Of a stretch of 64,000 nt of DNA, positions 17,801-26,110 are shown one piece after another. A program made the translations under genes and the position numbers. Under the pieces are notes generated by a model. It worked only from the letters and a program-made list of their open reading frames with translations. It ran no database searches and had not been told where the DNA came from. The stretch covers positions 558,001 through 622,000 of the forward strand of contig NZ_MTQN01000009.1 in assembly GCF_001984195.1 (NCBI RefSeq). The letters run 5' to 3'. Positions within the stretch are counted from its first letter, which is position 1; each line of letters starts with the position of its first letter. Source of the stretch: Kribbella sp. ALI-6-A (GTDB taxonomy: Bacteria > Actinomycetota > Actinomycetes > Propionibacteriales > Kribbellaceae).

Positions 17801-17957
17801 TCGCGATCGTGTGCACCTCCACCTTCGGCGGCGCGAACTCGGGAAAGACGTCGACCGCCGACTTGCCCAGCTGCTGCACGCCGAAGAACATCAAGAAGGC
17901 GGTCAGCGCGACGATCAGGAAGCGGAACTTCAGACTCGATGCGACGATCCAGCGCAT
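14817..17957 (-). CDS. RND efflux pump, heavy-metal (CusA/CzcA-like) clade
   Basis: 1046 residues, full RND length. An N-terminal helix (residues 10-30) is followed by a first large extracytoplasmic domain with the clade motif DVFPEFAPPKVEV (36-48), then about five helices to residue 550, a second periplasmic-type domain, and the final helices to about 1035. The proton-relay helix TM4 carries GDIVDDAIIGVEN: Asp414 and Glu421 align with CusA Asp405 and Glu412. It should export metal ions or small cations using the proton gradient. It is the last gene of the block, 24 bp after the mini-adaptor lipoprotein. The substrate is not determined. Confidence 0.9.
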   Translation of the reverse strand: MRWIVASSLKFRFLIVALTAFLMFFGVQQLGKSAVDVFPEFAPPKVEVHTIAIGLGPTEVEELITVPMEQSLNAIPGVETVRSRSVEQLSQVVLLFAEGTDLLEARQLVAERLASITPTLPTWAAPPVMLQPLSATSRVLKIGLSPADPDIDMMDLSMTAYWKIRARLLQVPGVANVPIWGERLEMLQVQADPARMAQQKVSLEQVMTATADALDAGLQQYSDGNFIGRGGFLDGPQQRLGIRHMTPIVDHDQLAGVPIVTNDGRQIRLRDVADLRRDHQPLIGDAVINQGDGLMLIVEKLPWANTLDVTRGVEEALAELRPGLQGIAIDSTIFRPATFIEDAIDNLTRSLILGALLMIAMLALFLYSWRTAVISVVAIPLSLLAALLILTARGTTINTMVLAGFVIALGDIVDDAIIGVENIVRRLRQYRSEGSTRSTARIILEAVLEVRSAIVYATLIEVVAILPIFMLAGLSGSFFRPLALSYALALLASMLVALTVTPALALIFFRNPRSLEHRESPVVPPLKRGYEWILTRLVKRPRLGYLAVALTTALGLVLLPLLGQSLLPNFKERDFLMHWLGKPDISLQEEVRTSKAVNAELLTIPGVRNAGSHIGNALLGDEPHGVYFGENWISVDPSVDYDETVASVRGVVDGYPGVFRDVLTYLKERIREVLTGSSDPITIRIFGQDLEQLRAKAEEINRIVGDVPGVGKHSVDFQDAIPQIRVEVDLDAAQRHGLKPGDVRRAAAWLMAGEEAGDIYTEGKAYDVQLWTPPEKRRSVTDLENLLIDKPGGGQVRLKEVTDISIVSVPNVVQHEDLFRNIDVGAELDGSRDLGSVVADIEDRLEQVQMPLEFRAEMLGEYTERQSAQQRLLIYAIAAAVGILLLLQASYRSWRLAVMTFVTLPVALVGGVIAAYAGSRVISLGSLVGFLTVFGIVARNGIMLISHCQHLEREEGVPFGPDLVIRGAKERLVPILMTVLTTGLALIPLLVSGSIPGQEIEHPMAVVILGGLITATLLNLFVVPAFYLRFARSRRQRRAESEPTPV

Positions 17958-17981
17958 GGTGGTGGCCCCTTCACCGGTGCC

Positions 17982-18407
17982 TCAGTGCCCGACTTCTTCT
18001 TCGACGCCGTACAGCGTCGGGACGCCGACGGTGGCGACCTCGGTCCCGGCGGGTGGTCCGCTGGTCAGGTACGCGAGTCCGCCGGCCTGGCGCTGAATCT
18101 TGATCGCGTGCCGCAAGTAGACGTTGGGTTCGGGATTGGTGTAGACCCACCAGCCGCCGGCCGGATCCACGAACACCGCCGCCCCGGGGACGACGAGCAG
18201 GTTCGCCTGCCGGCGTACCGGGGTGGACCGGATCGACAGCCTGCGGACCGCCTCCGGTTCGAGCACGATCCTCGGATGGTTGCTGCCGGCCACGGTCTCC
18301 AGGTGGGCCGGCTCGTGCTCGATCTCGTAGGAGTCCGCGACCGTGCCGGCGCAGCCACCGAGGGCGGCCGTCAGGACGAGCACCGGCACAACGCAGCGCC
18401 GCCTCAT
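17982..18407 (-). CDS. Small lipoprotein resembling the C-terminal end of a CusB-type adaptor
   Basis: 141 residues with a lipobox (LGGC, Cys19), so it should be anchored on the outer face of the membrane. Residues 45-141 resemble only the C-terminal part of RND membrane fusion proteins: LVVPGAAVFVDPAGGWWVY, then LRHAIKIQRQAGGLAYLTSGPPAGTEVATVGVPTLYGVEEEVGH. The alpha-hairpin and the lipoyl/barrel-sandwich domains of a normal adaptor (about 350-400 residues) are missing. The ATG overlaps the stop of the upstream RND gene (ATGA), so it is made together with the pumps. A Gram-positive envelope has no outer membrane channel to reach, which may explain the small size. Confidence 0.8.
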   Translation of the reverse strand: MRRRCVVPVLVLTAALGGCAGTVADSYEIEHEPAHLETVAGSNHPRIVLEPEAVRRLSIRSTPVRRQANLLVVPGAAVFVDPAGGWWVYTNPEPNVYLRHAIKIQRQAGGLAYLTSGPPAGTEVATVGVPTLYGVEEEVGH

Positions 18408-21400
18408 GACGAGACTCCCCGCTCCCCCGCCTTGGCCGGAACCAGTTCCGGCGCCGGCCGCTCGGTGGGCGGCTGCTCGTCGGACCACAGGTCCGGCTCG
18501 GAGGCGAAGCCGAACCGCAGGTACAGCACCGGTACGACGAACAGCGTGACCAGCGTCGTCGTCACCAGCCCGCCCAGCACGACCACCGCCATGGCGTGCA
18601 CGATCTCGAATCCGGATATGTTGCCCACCACAACGATCGGCACCATCACGGCCGCGATCGCCAGCACCGTGACCAGCGTCGGGTCCAGCACGTCCCGGGT
18701 CCCCCGCACGACGCCGTCGGGTCCGAACTCCGTCTCCTGCCGGTACCGGCGGATCAGCAGCACGATCACCCGGCTCGCGATCCCGAAGACGCCGAGCAGT
18801 CCGGCCACTGATCCCAGCCCGAACGTCCCGCCGGCGATCACTGCCGCCACCACCCCACCACTCAGCGTCAGTGGTAACGCCACGAAGGCGAGCAGCGCGA
18901 GCCGCCAGCTCCCGAACGCTGCCTGCAGCAACAACAGGACCGTGATCGCCGCGGCCACCGACACCGCGATCGTCCGCAGCTGCGCGGCCTGCTCCTCCTC
19001 GTACTCACCGAGCAGCGCGGCGTGATACTCCAGCGGGAACTGCACCTGACCGAGGTGTTCGCGGACGTCGCCGGCCACCGCGTCGACGTCCCGTCCGCCC
19101 ACGTCGGCGACCACATCGAGGTACGGCGCGATCGCCTCGTGCCGGATCGCCACCTGGTTCGGCACGACCTGGACGTCGGCGACGTCACCGAGCCGGACGT
19201 GGCCGCCGGCCGGCTTGTCGATCAACAGGTTCTCGACCCCGGCCGCGTTCTGCCGGATCGCGGGCGTGCCCCAGACGACCACGTCGAACACCTTCTGCTG
19301 CTCGAAGAGGTTGCCGACCGTGATGCCGCCCATCAGCGCGGTCGCGGCGCGCCGTACGTCGCCGGGCTTCACGCCGGCGGCCTGGGCCCGGGTCAGGTCG
19401 ACCTGCACCTGGACCGTCGGCTCGGTCAGCGCGCGGTCGACGGTCACGCCGGTGACGCCGTCGATGCCCGCCATCCGTCCGCGCAGTTCCTCGGCCGTGC
19501 GGTCCAGCTGCGCGGGGTCGTCGCCGTAGACGCGGACGACGAGGCCGTCACGGCTGCGGTCGAGCACGTCGGTGACCCGCTCACCGGAGTACGTCAGCAC
19601 CTCCGTCCGTACGCCGGTGATGCCGCGCGCGGCGTCCCGGATCGCGGCGAGCGTCGGGTCGTACTCGGCGTCGGCGCCCACCTTGACCCACACCTCGCCG
19701 GAGTTGACGTTGACGATCTGGTCCGAGGCGATCGCGCGTCCGACCTGACCGCCCGCGTTCTCGACCCCTGGCACGGATCGCAGACTCTCGACCGCTTGCT
19801 CGGTGAGCTCGGTCATCTTGGGCAACGACGTTCCGGCTGGCGCCTCGAGGTGAACCAGTACGTCGCGTTCCTTGAGGGCCGGGCTCATTGAGGTGTCGAG
19901 GAACGGCACCGCCGCCAGACCGATCAGCGCCACGACTGCCGCAACGACGAGGGCGGACCGGGTGCGGCCGGCCAGCCCGGGTGCCCGACGGTCGTACCCG
20001 TCACTCAACTTGCGGACGACGCCGCCCCTGCGCGGCTCACGGTGGTCACCGGACAACAGCATGGCCGCGACGACCGGCGTGAGGACGAGGGCCACGAGCA
20101 TCGACGCCGCCACTGCGAGCAGGTACGACAAGACCAGCGGCGGCAGGAAGGCGTCGCCGATTCCAGTCAGGAAGAACAGCGGCAGGGCGGCCGCTGCCAC
20201 GATCAGACCGGCGTACAGCATGCCGCCGCGGGTTTCGGCCGCCGTCGCCGCCACCGTGACGGCCGGATCCTCGTCGCCGCGCCGGGCACGCATCCGCGCG
20301 GTGAGGCCGTGCGCGTCGGTGATCGCGTCGTGCAGGATCACGGTCAGGCCGAGCACGAGACCGGCGACGACCATGAAGTTCACCGAGGTGTCGCGCAGGT
20401 ACAGCACGACGGCCGCGACCGCGAGCGGAACCGGAATGGCGACCAGGGTGATCAGCGCGCGGCGCCAGTCCCGCAGCAACAGCAGCAGGACCAGCAACAG
20501 CAAGATGCCTCCGGCAACCAGTGCCCACCGCAGGTCGGCGAACGACGACTCGACGAACGATGCCGGCCGGTAGAGCGACGTGTCGATCCGCAGGCCTCCG
20601 AGTCCCGGTTGCATCGCGGCCAGCGCGGCCTCGACGTTCTTGGTCACCTCGACCGTGTCCGCGCCGGGAAACTTCTCCACCACGAGCAGCAGGCATCGTT
20701 CGCCGCCCGGGCAGATCGCGTCGCCGATCAGCGGCTGATGGTTCTCCACGATCTGCGCCACGTCGCCGAGGGTGCGCGCGGTCGCGCCGGCCGGCTGGCC
20801 CTCGAGCGGGACGCGGGCCAGTTCCTGCGGCGTCGAGATGGCCTGTTCGTGGAAGATACCGAGTCGCTGGTTGACCGTGTCGATGAATCCGCCGGTCCCG
20901 GGCGACGACGCCTCCAGGAAGGACAACGGCGACACCTCGAGCGCGTTACCGGTGGTCCGGATCACCTGCGGCAGCGTGGCACCGCTGCTGCGCAACCGCT
21001 GCGGATCCACCAGGACCTGCAACTGCCGGTCCCGGAAGCCCCAGACGGTCACGTTGGCCACGCCCTGCACCGACATCAGCCGCGGCGTGATCACCCACCG
21101 GGCCAGAACCGACTGATCGATCGGCGTGAGTGTGTCCGAGGAGAGCTTGATCATCGACAGCCGGCTGGTCGACGACAACGGCTGGATCATCTGCGGCAGC
21201 TTGGACACGTGCGGCAGGCCCGCCACAGCAGTTGCCTGGGACAACCGTTCCTGGACCACCTGGCGGGCGTCGAGCAGATCGGTGCCCTCTTCGAACGTCA
21301 TCACCACCGAGGACAGGCCGGGCAGCGACACCGACTCGATGGTGTCGAGAAAAGCCACGCCGGCCAGCAGATCCTGCTCCAGCGGGACCGTGATCATTTG

Positions 21401-21583
21401 CTCGACCTCTTCGGCCGACAGCCCCAGCGCCTCGGTCTGGACCTCGACGGTGGTCGGGGTGAACTCCGGCAGCGCGTCGATCCGCGCCCGGTCCACTTGA
21501 ACGATGCCGATGATCAGCGCCCCGATGGCCAGCGCCACCACGAGCCGGCTGAACCTGATGCTCGATGCCACGATCCAACGCAT
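18404..21583 (-). CDS. RND efflux protein paralogue with altered TM4 relay residues
   Basis: 1059 residues from ATG 21583 (an open frame runs 28 codons further up but the start MRWIVASS matches the paralogue). Same architecture as the downstream RND protein, and the two share the opening MRWIVASS and LPEFTPTTVEV. In TM4, however, the relay segment reads LTVILHDAITDAHG: the positions of Asp414 and Glu421 of the paralogue are His418 and His425 here, while the neighbouring Asp419 is kept. This could change ion coupling, or make the protein a non-pumping partner in a mixed trimer. A promoter is visible in front of it. Confidence 0.88.
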   Translation of the reverse strand: MRWIVASSIRFSRLVVALAIGALIIGIVQVDRARIDALPEFTPTTVEVQTEALGLSAEEVEQMITVPLEQDLLAGVAFLDTIESVSLPGLSSVVMTFEEGTDLLDARQVVQERLSQATAVAGLPHVSKLPQMIQPLSSTSRLSMIKLSSDTLTPIDQSVLARWVITPRLMSVQGVANVTVWGFRDRQLQVLVDPQRLRSSGATLPQVIRTTGNALEVSPLSFLEASSPGTGGFIDTVNQRLGIFHEQAISTPQELARVPLEGQPAGATARTLGDVAQIVENHQPLIGDAICPGGERCLLLVVEKFPGADTVEVTKNVEAALAAMQPGLGGLRIDTSLYRPASFVESSFADLRWALVAGGILLLLVLLLLLRDWRRALITLVAIPVPLAVAAVVLYLRDTSVNFMVVAGLVLGLTVILHDAITDAHGLTARMRARRGDEDPAVTVAATAAETRGGMLYAGLIVAAAALPLFFLTGIGDAFLPPLVLSYLLAVAASMLVALVLTPVVAAMLLSGDHREPRRGGVVRKLSDGYDRRAPGLAGRTRSALVVAAVVALIGLAAVPFLDTSMSPALKERDVLVHLEAPAGTSLPKMTELTEQAVESLRSVPGVENAGGQVGRAIASDQIVNVNSGEVWVKVGADAEYDPTLAAIRDAARGITGVRTEVLTYSGERVTDVLDRSRDGLVVRVYGDDPAQLDRTAEELRGRMAGIDGVTGVTVDRALTEPTVQVQVDLTRAQAAGVKPGDVRRAATALMGGITVGNLFEQQKVFDVVVWGTPAIRQNAAGVENLLIDKPAGGHVRLGDVADVQVVPNQVAIRHEAIAPYLDVVADVGGRDVDAVAGDVREHLGQVQFPLEYHAALLGEYEEEQAAQLRTIAVSVAAAITVLLLLQAAFGSWRLALLAFVALPLTLSGGVVAAVIAGGTFGLGSVAGLLGVFGIASRVIVLLIRRYRQETEFGPDGVVRGTRDVLDPTLVTVLAIAAVMVPIVVVGNISGFEIVHAMAVVVLGGLVTTTLVTLFVVPVLYLRFGFASEPDLWSDEQPPTERPAPELVPAKAGERGVSS

Positions 21584-21723
21584 GATCGTCAAGACCTCCC
21601 CCAGAGGAGGCAATGCCTCAGGGCAGCACGACGCAGTACGCCGTCCGGCCGAACCCCGTGGCCACACCCCCTCGCTCGCCCCGCGCGAACTGTGGCTCGA
21701 CTCGCGCGGTCCCCTTCCTTCGG

Positions 21724-21752
21724 AGAGTAGGTCGGTGCCGAACCCGCGTCAA
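21724..21752 (-). promoter_or_regulatory. Putative promoter of the RND operon
   Basis: Reading the minus strand: TTGACG (21752-21747), exactly 17 bases, TACTCT (21729-21724). It lies in the 180-bp gap between the kinase gene and the first RND gene, about 140 bases before the RND start codon, so the pumps can be transcribed separately from the kinase/regulator genes. Confidence 0.6.
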
Positions 21753-21763
21753 CGCGCCGGGTC

Positions 21764-23149
21764 TCAGCACTTTCTCAGGTCCTCCGTGAGCGGCAGCCTG
21801 AGCCGGAAACGAGCCCCGCCGAGCGGTGACTCACAGACCTCGACCCGGCCGTCGTGGGCACGGGTGATGTCGGCAACGATCGCCAGCCCGAGGCCCGCAC
21901 CGCCGTGGTCGCGATCGCGTGCGGCGTCGAGCCGGGTGAAGCGTTCGAAGATCTCCTGGCGTCGCTCGCGCGGGATCCCCGGTCCGTCGTCGTCGACCGT
22001 GAGCACCGCCTCGCTGTCGGTGACGGTGAGCCCGATCCGGACCTGCCGGTCGGCATGGGCGACGGCGTTGCCGACCACGTTGCGCACCGCCTGTTCCAGC
22101 AGTATCGGATCACCACTCACCTGGACCGGTTCGACGCCCCGGGTGTCCAGCCGGACCGCGGGATCGACGACCAGGCGAGCGCTGACCAGGTCGACCACGT
22201 CGTCGAGGTCGACGGCGACCTTGGTCCGTCCCAGAGTTCCCGCATCGGCCCGTGCCAGCAGGAGCAGTTGCTCGGCGAGCACCTGCATCCGCACGGTCTC
22301 GTCGAGCAGGTCCGCACTCACCTGGTCCCAGTGGACCGGCCGTGTGCTGTCACGGGCGGTCTCCAGTTGTGTGCGCAGGCTGGCGATCGGGCTGCGCAAC
22401 TCGTGCGCGGTGTCGGCGACGAATCGGCGCTGCCGCACCGCGCTGTCCTGCAACCGGGACAACATCGCGTTGACCGTTCGGGCCAGCCGGCCGAGCTCGT
22501 CGTGCTGCTCGGGTTCGAAGACCCGGCGGTCGAGGTGCTGGGCGGTGATCGCGTCGGCCTCCCGCCGGATCCGCTCGACCGGAGCGAGCGTCCGCCCCAG
22601 CACGGTCCACATCACGACCGACAGCAGAACCACGAACAGCGGGGTCGCGGCCAGTCCCACTTGACCGACCAGGGCGACGGTCTCGTCGATCTCCTCGATC
22701 GAGACGCCGACGTACACGGTGACCGCGCCGTCCGGCGTACTGATGCCATGGGCAACCACCCGGTAGGCGCCCGAGTCGGCGATCGGGATCCGGTCGACCC
22801 GATGGACCACGGTGGTCCCCGGCGGCTGCGCGGGCAGGGTGAGCGGTGCCCCACCGGCAACGTTGCGGCTGGCGGCGAGGATCCGGCCGCCGTCGCCGAC
22901 GACCTGCACCAAATCGCTGTCACGCACCGGTGGGTCCGGCGGGAGCTCAGCGGCGGCCGCGAGCGCACCGAGGTCACGGGCCCGGAGTCGAGCGGTGTCC
23001 ATCGCGTCGTCGATCAGCACCATGCGCACGGTCGCCGAGAGCAGCACGCCGCCGAGGATCAGCACCGCCGTCGTCGCGACCGCGGCGATCAGGACCATCC
23101 GCGTCCGCAGCGACGGCGTACGTCGCCGTGACAGTCGCATCTCACCCAT
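21764..23149 (-). CDS. Sensor histidine kinase, OmpR-partner type
   Basis: 461 residues. A helix at 18-40, an extracytoplasmic sensor of about 120 residues, a second helix at 160-185, then HAMP (to about residue 235), HisKA with His249 in DTAHELRSP, and HATPase_c with N-box RNVVGNAVAHA, DDDGPGIP and GAGLGLAIV. It overlaps the upstream response regulator gene by 8 bp. With the RND pumps downstream it is probably a metal- or envelope-stress sensor like CusS/CzcS. No metal-binding residue cluster stands out in the sensor loop. Confidence 0.94.
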   Translation of the reverse strand: MGEMRLSRRRTPSLRTRMVLIAAVATTAVLILGGVLLSATVRMVLIDDAMDTARLRARDLGALAAAAELPPDPPVRDSDLVQVVGDGGRILAASRNVAGGAPLTLPAQPPGTTVVHRVDRIPIADSGAYRVVAHGISTPDGAVTVYVGVSIEEIDETVALVGQVGLAATPLFVVLLSVVMWTVLGRTLAPVERIRREADAITAQHLDRRVFEPEQHDELGRLARTVNAMLSRLQDSAVRQRRFVADTAHELRSPIASLRTQLETARDSTRPVHWDQVSADLLDETVRMQVLAEQLLLLARADAGTLGRTKVAVDLDDVVDLVSARLVVDPAVRLDTRGVEPVQVSGDPILLEQAVRNVVGNAVAHADRQVRIGLTVTDSEAVLTVDDDGPGIPRERRQEIFERFTRLDAARDRDHGGAGLGLAIVADITRAHDGRVEVCESPLGGARFRLRLPLTEDLRKC

Positions 23150-23852
23150 CGCCGGTCGCGGCCGGCTCAGGCCGGCCGGAGTCGTCGTCGCCCATCAGGT
23201 AGCCGTGCCCTCGCACGGTCCGGATGCTGCCGGTGCCGAACGGCTGGTCGATCTTGCGCCGCAGGTAGCCGACGTACACCTCGACGACGTTCGGCTCGCG
23301 GTCGAAGTCGGCTCCCCAGACGTGGTCGAGGATCTCCGCCTTCGAGCGGGTACGGCCGGCGTTGCGCATCAGGTACTCCAGCAGCGAGAACTCCCGCCGG
23401 GTGAGCTCGATCGGCGTGGTTCCGCGCCGGACGGCACGCCTGGCCGGGTCGAGCACCAGATCGCCGACGACCAGGTCCACGGGCCGGGCCGGCGCGGTAC
23501 GCCGCAGCAGGGCGTTGAGCCGTGCGATCAGCACCCGGTACGAGAACGGTTTGCGCAGGTAGTCGTCGGCTCCGAAGTCCAACCCGCCGGCCTCGGCCTC
23601 CGCACCGCCTCGCGCGGTCAGGATCAGGATCGGCACCCAGCAGCCATCGGCCCGGAGCTGCCGGCAGACCTGTTCACCGGACAGCACGGGCAGCATCAGA
23701 TCGAGAACAACGCAGTCGTAGTCCTGCTCACGGGCTTTCCACAGGCCGGTTTCACCGTCGTGCGCCAGCTCGACGGTGAAACCGTGGTCCTCCAGGCCGT
23801 GGCCGATCGCGCGGGCCAGCCGGCGCTCGTCCTCGACCACCAGGATCCGCAC
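23142..23852 (-). CDS. Response regulator, OmpR/PhoB family
   Basis: 236 residues. The receiver has Glu/Asp at 7-8 (VVEDER), phospho-acceptor Asp51 (VVLDLMLP) and a Lys in LRKPFSYRVL. The C-terminal winged helix includes LTRREFSLLEYLMRNAG, SKAEILDHVWG and VVEVYVGYLRRKID. It precedes and overlaps the kinase gene and most likely activates the RND genes. OmpR-type regulators bind direct repeats; I did not find a convincing pair near the RND promoter. Confidence 0.95.
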   Translation of the reverse strand: MRILVVEDERRLARAIGHGLEDHGFTVELAHDGETGLWKAREQDYDCVVLDLMLPVLSGEQVCRQLRADGCWVPILILTARGGAEAEAGGLDFGADDYLRKPFSYRVLIARLNALLRRTAPARPVDLVVGDLVLDPARRAVRRGTTPIELTRREFSLLEYLMRNAGRTRSKAEILDHVWGADFDREPNVVEVYVGYLRRKIDQPFGTGSIRTVRGHGYLMGDDDSGRPEPAATGDG

Positions 23853-23870
23853 GTCACCTCCCGATCGCGG

Positions 23871-24872
23871 TCACCGCAACGGCGGCGTCCGCCCGTAGAC
23901 GTCCTTGCTGCGCTGGTAGGCGCTCTTCTCCAGTTTCAGCGCCCCGGCCCGTGCCTCGGCCAGGTCGGCCGCACTCAGCATCCGGGCGCTGGTGAGCTCG
24001 AGCGTCTCCTTGGTCGGGTCGTTGCCGTAGAACCCCACCCGGACGTTGCCGACACCCGGCGCGTAGTACTTCAGCTGATGGGCACCCGGCTCGTCCTGGC
24101 TGTACTCGTCGGTGACCAGGACACCGGTGAAGCACCCGGCTGCGACACACGTGCGCTGGTTGGTGCGGTACGTCTTGGCCCGGTCCGACCAGCCGACCGC
24201 CGGCCCCCAGCCCTGTGAGTAGCTTGGTCCACCGACGACCGGATTCGCCGTGACCGTGATTCCCGCCCGGGCGCCCTTCACGCCGTGGATCCAGGCCGGG
24301 CTCTCGACCACTTTCCCTTCCTCGTACACCTCGGGGTACTGGCCGAAATGCCAGACGTCGCCGTTGTCGGCCTGCGCGAAGTACGCCAGTTCGGCCTCTT
24401 CGAGTACGCCGTCGCTGTAGTCGCGTTCCCAGATCGCCACGGTGCGGACGCCGTCGATGACCTTGGTCAGGTCCGTGACGATGAACGTGACGGAGTGCCG
24501 GATCACTTCGCCGTCCTCGATCGTCTGGCCGCGGAACGTCATCCGCATCCCCGGCCGCAGCGGGAACCACTTGTTGGTGACAGCGGTGGAGCGGGCGAAG
24601 GCGGACCGGTTGTACCCAGGTTGCGGAACGAACTCGGTCGTCGGTTTCGGTGCAGGCGTCCGGGACGCCGGCGTGGTCGGCACCGAGGCCGTGGAATCGT
24701 CCGGCGGCGAGGTGCTGACGGGTGCGCTGCTGACTGGTGAGGTGGGCGGCGCGACCGACGGCGAGGGCGCTTGGCCACCCGCCGGATCGTCGGAGCTGCA
24801 GGCCACGAGGGCCCCGGGACCGGCGAGACCGGCCGTGAGCAACAGAACGTGTGTGATGCGAAGACGCCGCAT
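23871..24872 (-). CDS. Lipoprotein of unknown function
   Basis: 333 residues from ATG 24872 with GGGAGGGAT before it. A lipobox (ALVAC, Cys25) is followed by a Pro/Ser/Thr-rich linker (26-75) typical of wall-spanning tethers. The globular part begins at FVPQPGYNRSAFARSTAVTN and contains strands rich in Trp/Tyr (VWHFGQYPEVYEEGK; SYSQGWGPAVGW) and two Cys (TCVAAGC) that may pair. It is the first gene of the block, 18 bp before the response regulator. It could be a periplasm-side sensor or binding component of the pump system. I do not recognise the family. Confidence 0.7.
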   Translation of the reverse strand: MRRLRITHVLLLTAGLAGPGALVACSSDDPAGGQAPSPSVAPPTSPVSSAPVSTSPPDDSTASVPTTPASRTPAPKPTTEFVPQPGYNRSAFARSTAVTNKWFPLRPGMRMTFRGQTIEDGEVIRHSVTFIVTDLTKVIDGVRTVAIWERDYSDGVLEEAELAYFAQADNGDVWHFGQYPEVYEEGKVVESPAWIHGVKGARAGITVTANPVVGGPSYSQGWGPAVGWSDRAKTYRTNQRTCVAAGCFTGVLVTDEYSQDEPGAHQLKYYAPGVGNVRVGFYGNDPTKETLELTSARMLSAADLAEARAGALKLEKSAYQRSKDVYGRTPPLR

Positions 24873-24924
24873 CCGGATCCCTCCCCCATGCGGCACCGCG
24901 GTCGCAGGCCTGATGGCCTGTCCC

Positions 24925-24946
24925 CCAACCAGGTGCCTTTGGTTGG
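24925..24946. repeat. Perfect 7-8-7 inverted repeat upstream of the lipoprotein gene
   Basis: CCAACCA-GGTGCCTT-TGGTTGG starts 52 bases before the lipoprotein start codon, on the promoter side of the two-component/RND block. It may be an operator or a hairpin. Apart from this repeat nothing clear is seen in the 284-bp gap 24873-25156. Confidence 0.5.
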
Positions 24947-25156
24947 AGTGTCGCGCGCCGGAGCCGCGACGAGAAGAGGTCCCGGCGAATTGCGACGTTC
25001 GGTGCGATCGAGCTCTTGCCGATCAGGGAAGGCTGTGCTCACCATGACAGGAAGGCGCACGGACAACGGAACACGTCGTACGGCCGTGGGGTGCGCCGGT
25101 CAGGGGGCGTTCATGGGGGACGTGGGAGTCGTCGCGTCCGGGCAGGGCGGCTGATC

Positions 25157-26110
25157 ATGGCCGCCGGTCCGGCGCTCGTGGCGTCGGAACTGCGCAAGAC
25201 GTACGGCCGGATCGTCGCGGTGGAGTCGCTCGATCTCGAGGTCGCCGCCGGAACCGTGCTGGGCTTTCTGGGCCCCAACGGTGCGGGCAAGACGACCGCG
25301 ATCCGCATGCTCACCACGATCCTCCCCGCTGACGGTGGGTCGTTCACGGTCGCCGGTGTGCCGCACAGCCGGCCCGCGAAGATCCGTCGCCGGGTCGGGG
25401 TGCTGCCGGAGAGCGCCGGCTATCCCCCGGCGCAGTCCGGTGAGGAATGGTTGTGCTACCACGCCGAGCTGTACGGACACAGCCGCGCCGATGCCCGCCG
25501 TACGGCGCGCCGATTGCTGGCCGACGTCGGCCTGGCCGAGCGCGGGTCCACGCTGATCTCGGCGTACAGCAGGGGCATGAAGCAACGACTCGGAATCGCT
25601 CGGGCCCTCGTGAACGACCCGGACGTGGTGTTCCTCGACGAACCCGCGCTCGGCCTGGACCCGATGGGCCAGGCGCAGGTGCTGGAGCTGATCGGCGGGA
25701 TCGCGCGTGAACGCGGGGCGACGGTGCTGCTCAGCACCCACGTGCTGGCCGACGTCGAACAGGTCTGCGACCGGGTGGTGATCCTGAACCGGGGCAAGAT
25801 CGTTGCCGAGGGCACGGTCGCCGAAGTGGTCCGCAAGGCCGCGGCGGCCAGACACGGACGGGTTCGGGTGCCGCCGGAGCAGGTCGAGCGGGCACTCACC
25901 GCACTGGCCGGCACCGACGTGCTCGCTCACGGCCAGGGGCGTGGGGCGCTTGGCGAGCTCGAGCTGAGCCTGCCGGCCGGGGTCGAGGTGGAGACCGCGG
26001 CGACGACAGCGATCTCCAGGCTGATCGCCGCCGGCGTACCGGTGCTGGGATTCTCGCTGGACGGCGGTCGGCTGAGCGACGCCTTCCTCGCCGTGACCGA
26101 GGACGCCTGA
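25157..26110 (+). CDS. ABC transporter ATP-binding protein
   Basis: 317 residues. Walker A GPNGAGKT at 39-46, signature region YSRGMKQRLGIARAL, Walker B VVFLDEPALGLDP and the H-loop STH of LLSTHVLADVEQ. A C-terminal extension of about 80 residues after the ATPase core is as in DrrA/CcmA-like export ATPases. A longer frame extends to 25016 but this start gives a normal N-terminus. It overlaps the permease gene by one base (TGATG). It is likely part of an ABC-2 exporter with the next two genes; the substrate is unknown. Confidence 0.9.
   Translation: MAAGPALVASELRKTYGRIVAVESLDLEVAAGTVLGFLGPNGAGKTTAIRMLTTILPADGGSFTVAGVPHSRPAKIRRRVGVLPESAGYPPAQSGEEWLCYHAELYGHSRADARRTARRLLADVGLAERGSTLISAYSRGMKQRLGIARALVNDPDVVFLDEPALGLDPMGQAQVLELIGGIARERGATVLLSTHVLADVEQVCDRVVILNRGKIVAEGTVAEVVRKAAAARHGRVRVPPEQVERALTALAGTDVLAHGQGRGALGELELSLPAGVEVETAATTAISRLIAAGVPVLGFSLDGGRLSDAFLAVTEDA

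Noticed and set aside
25044-25154. Short open frame of 36 codons ending three bases before the ABC ATPase start
   Set aside because: No ribosome binding site and a low-complexity Gly/Val composition; more likely the untranslated leader of the ABC operon.
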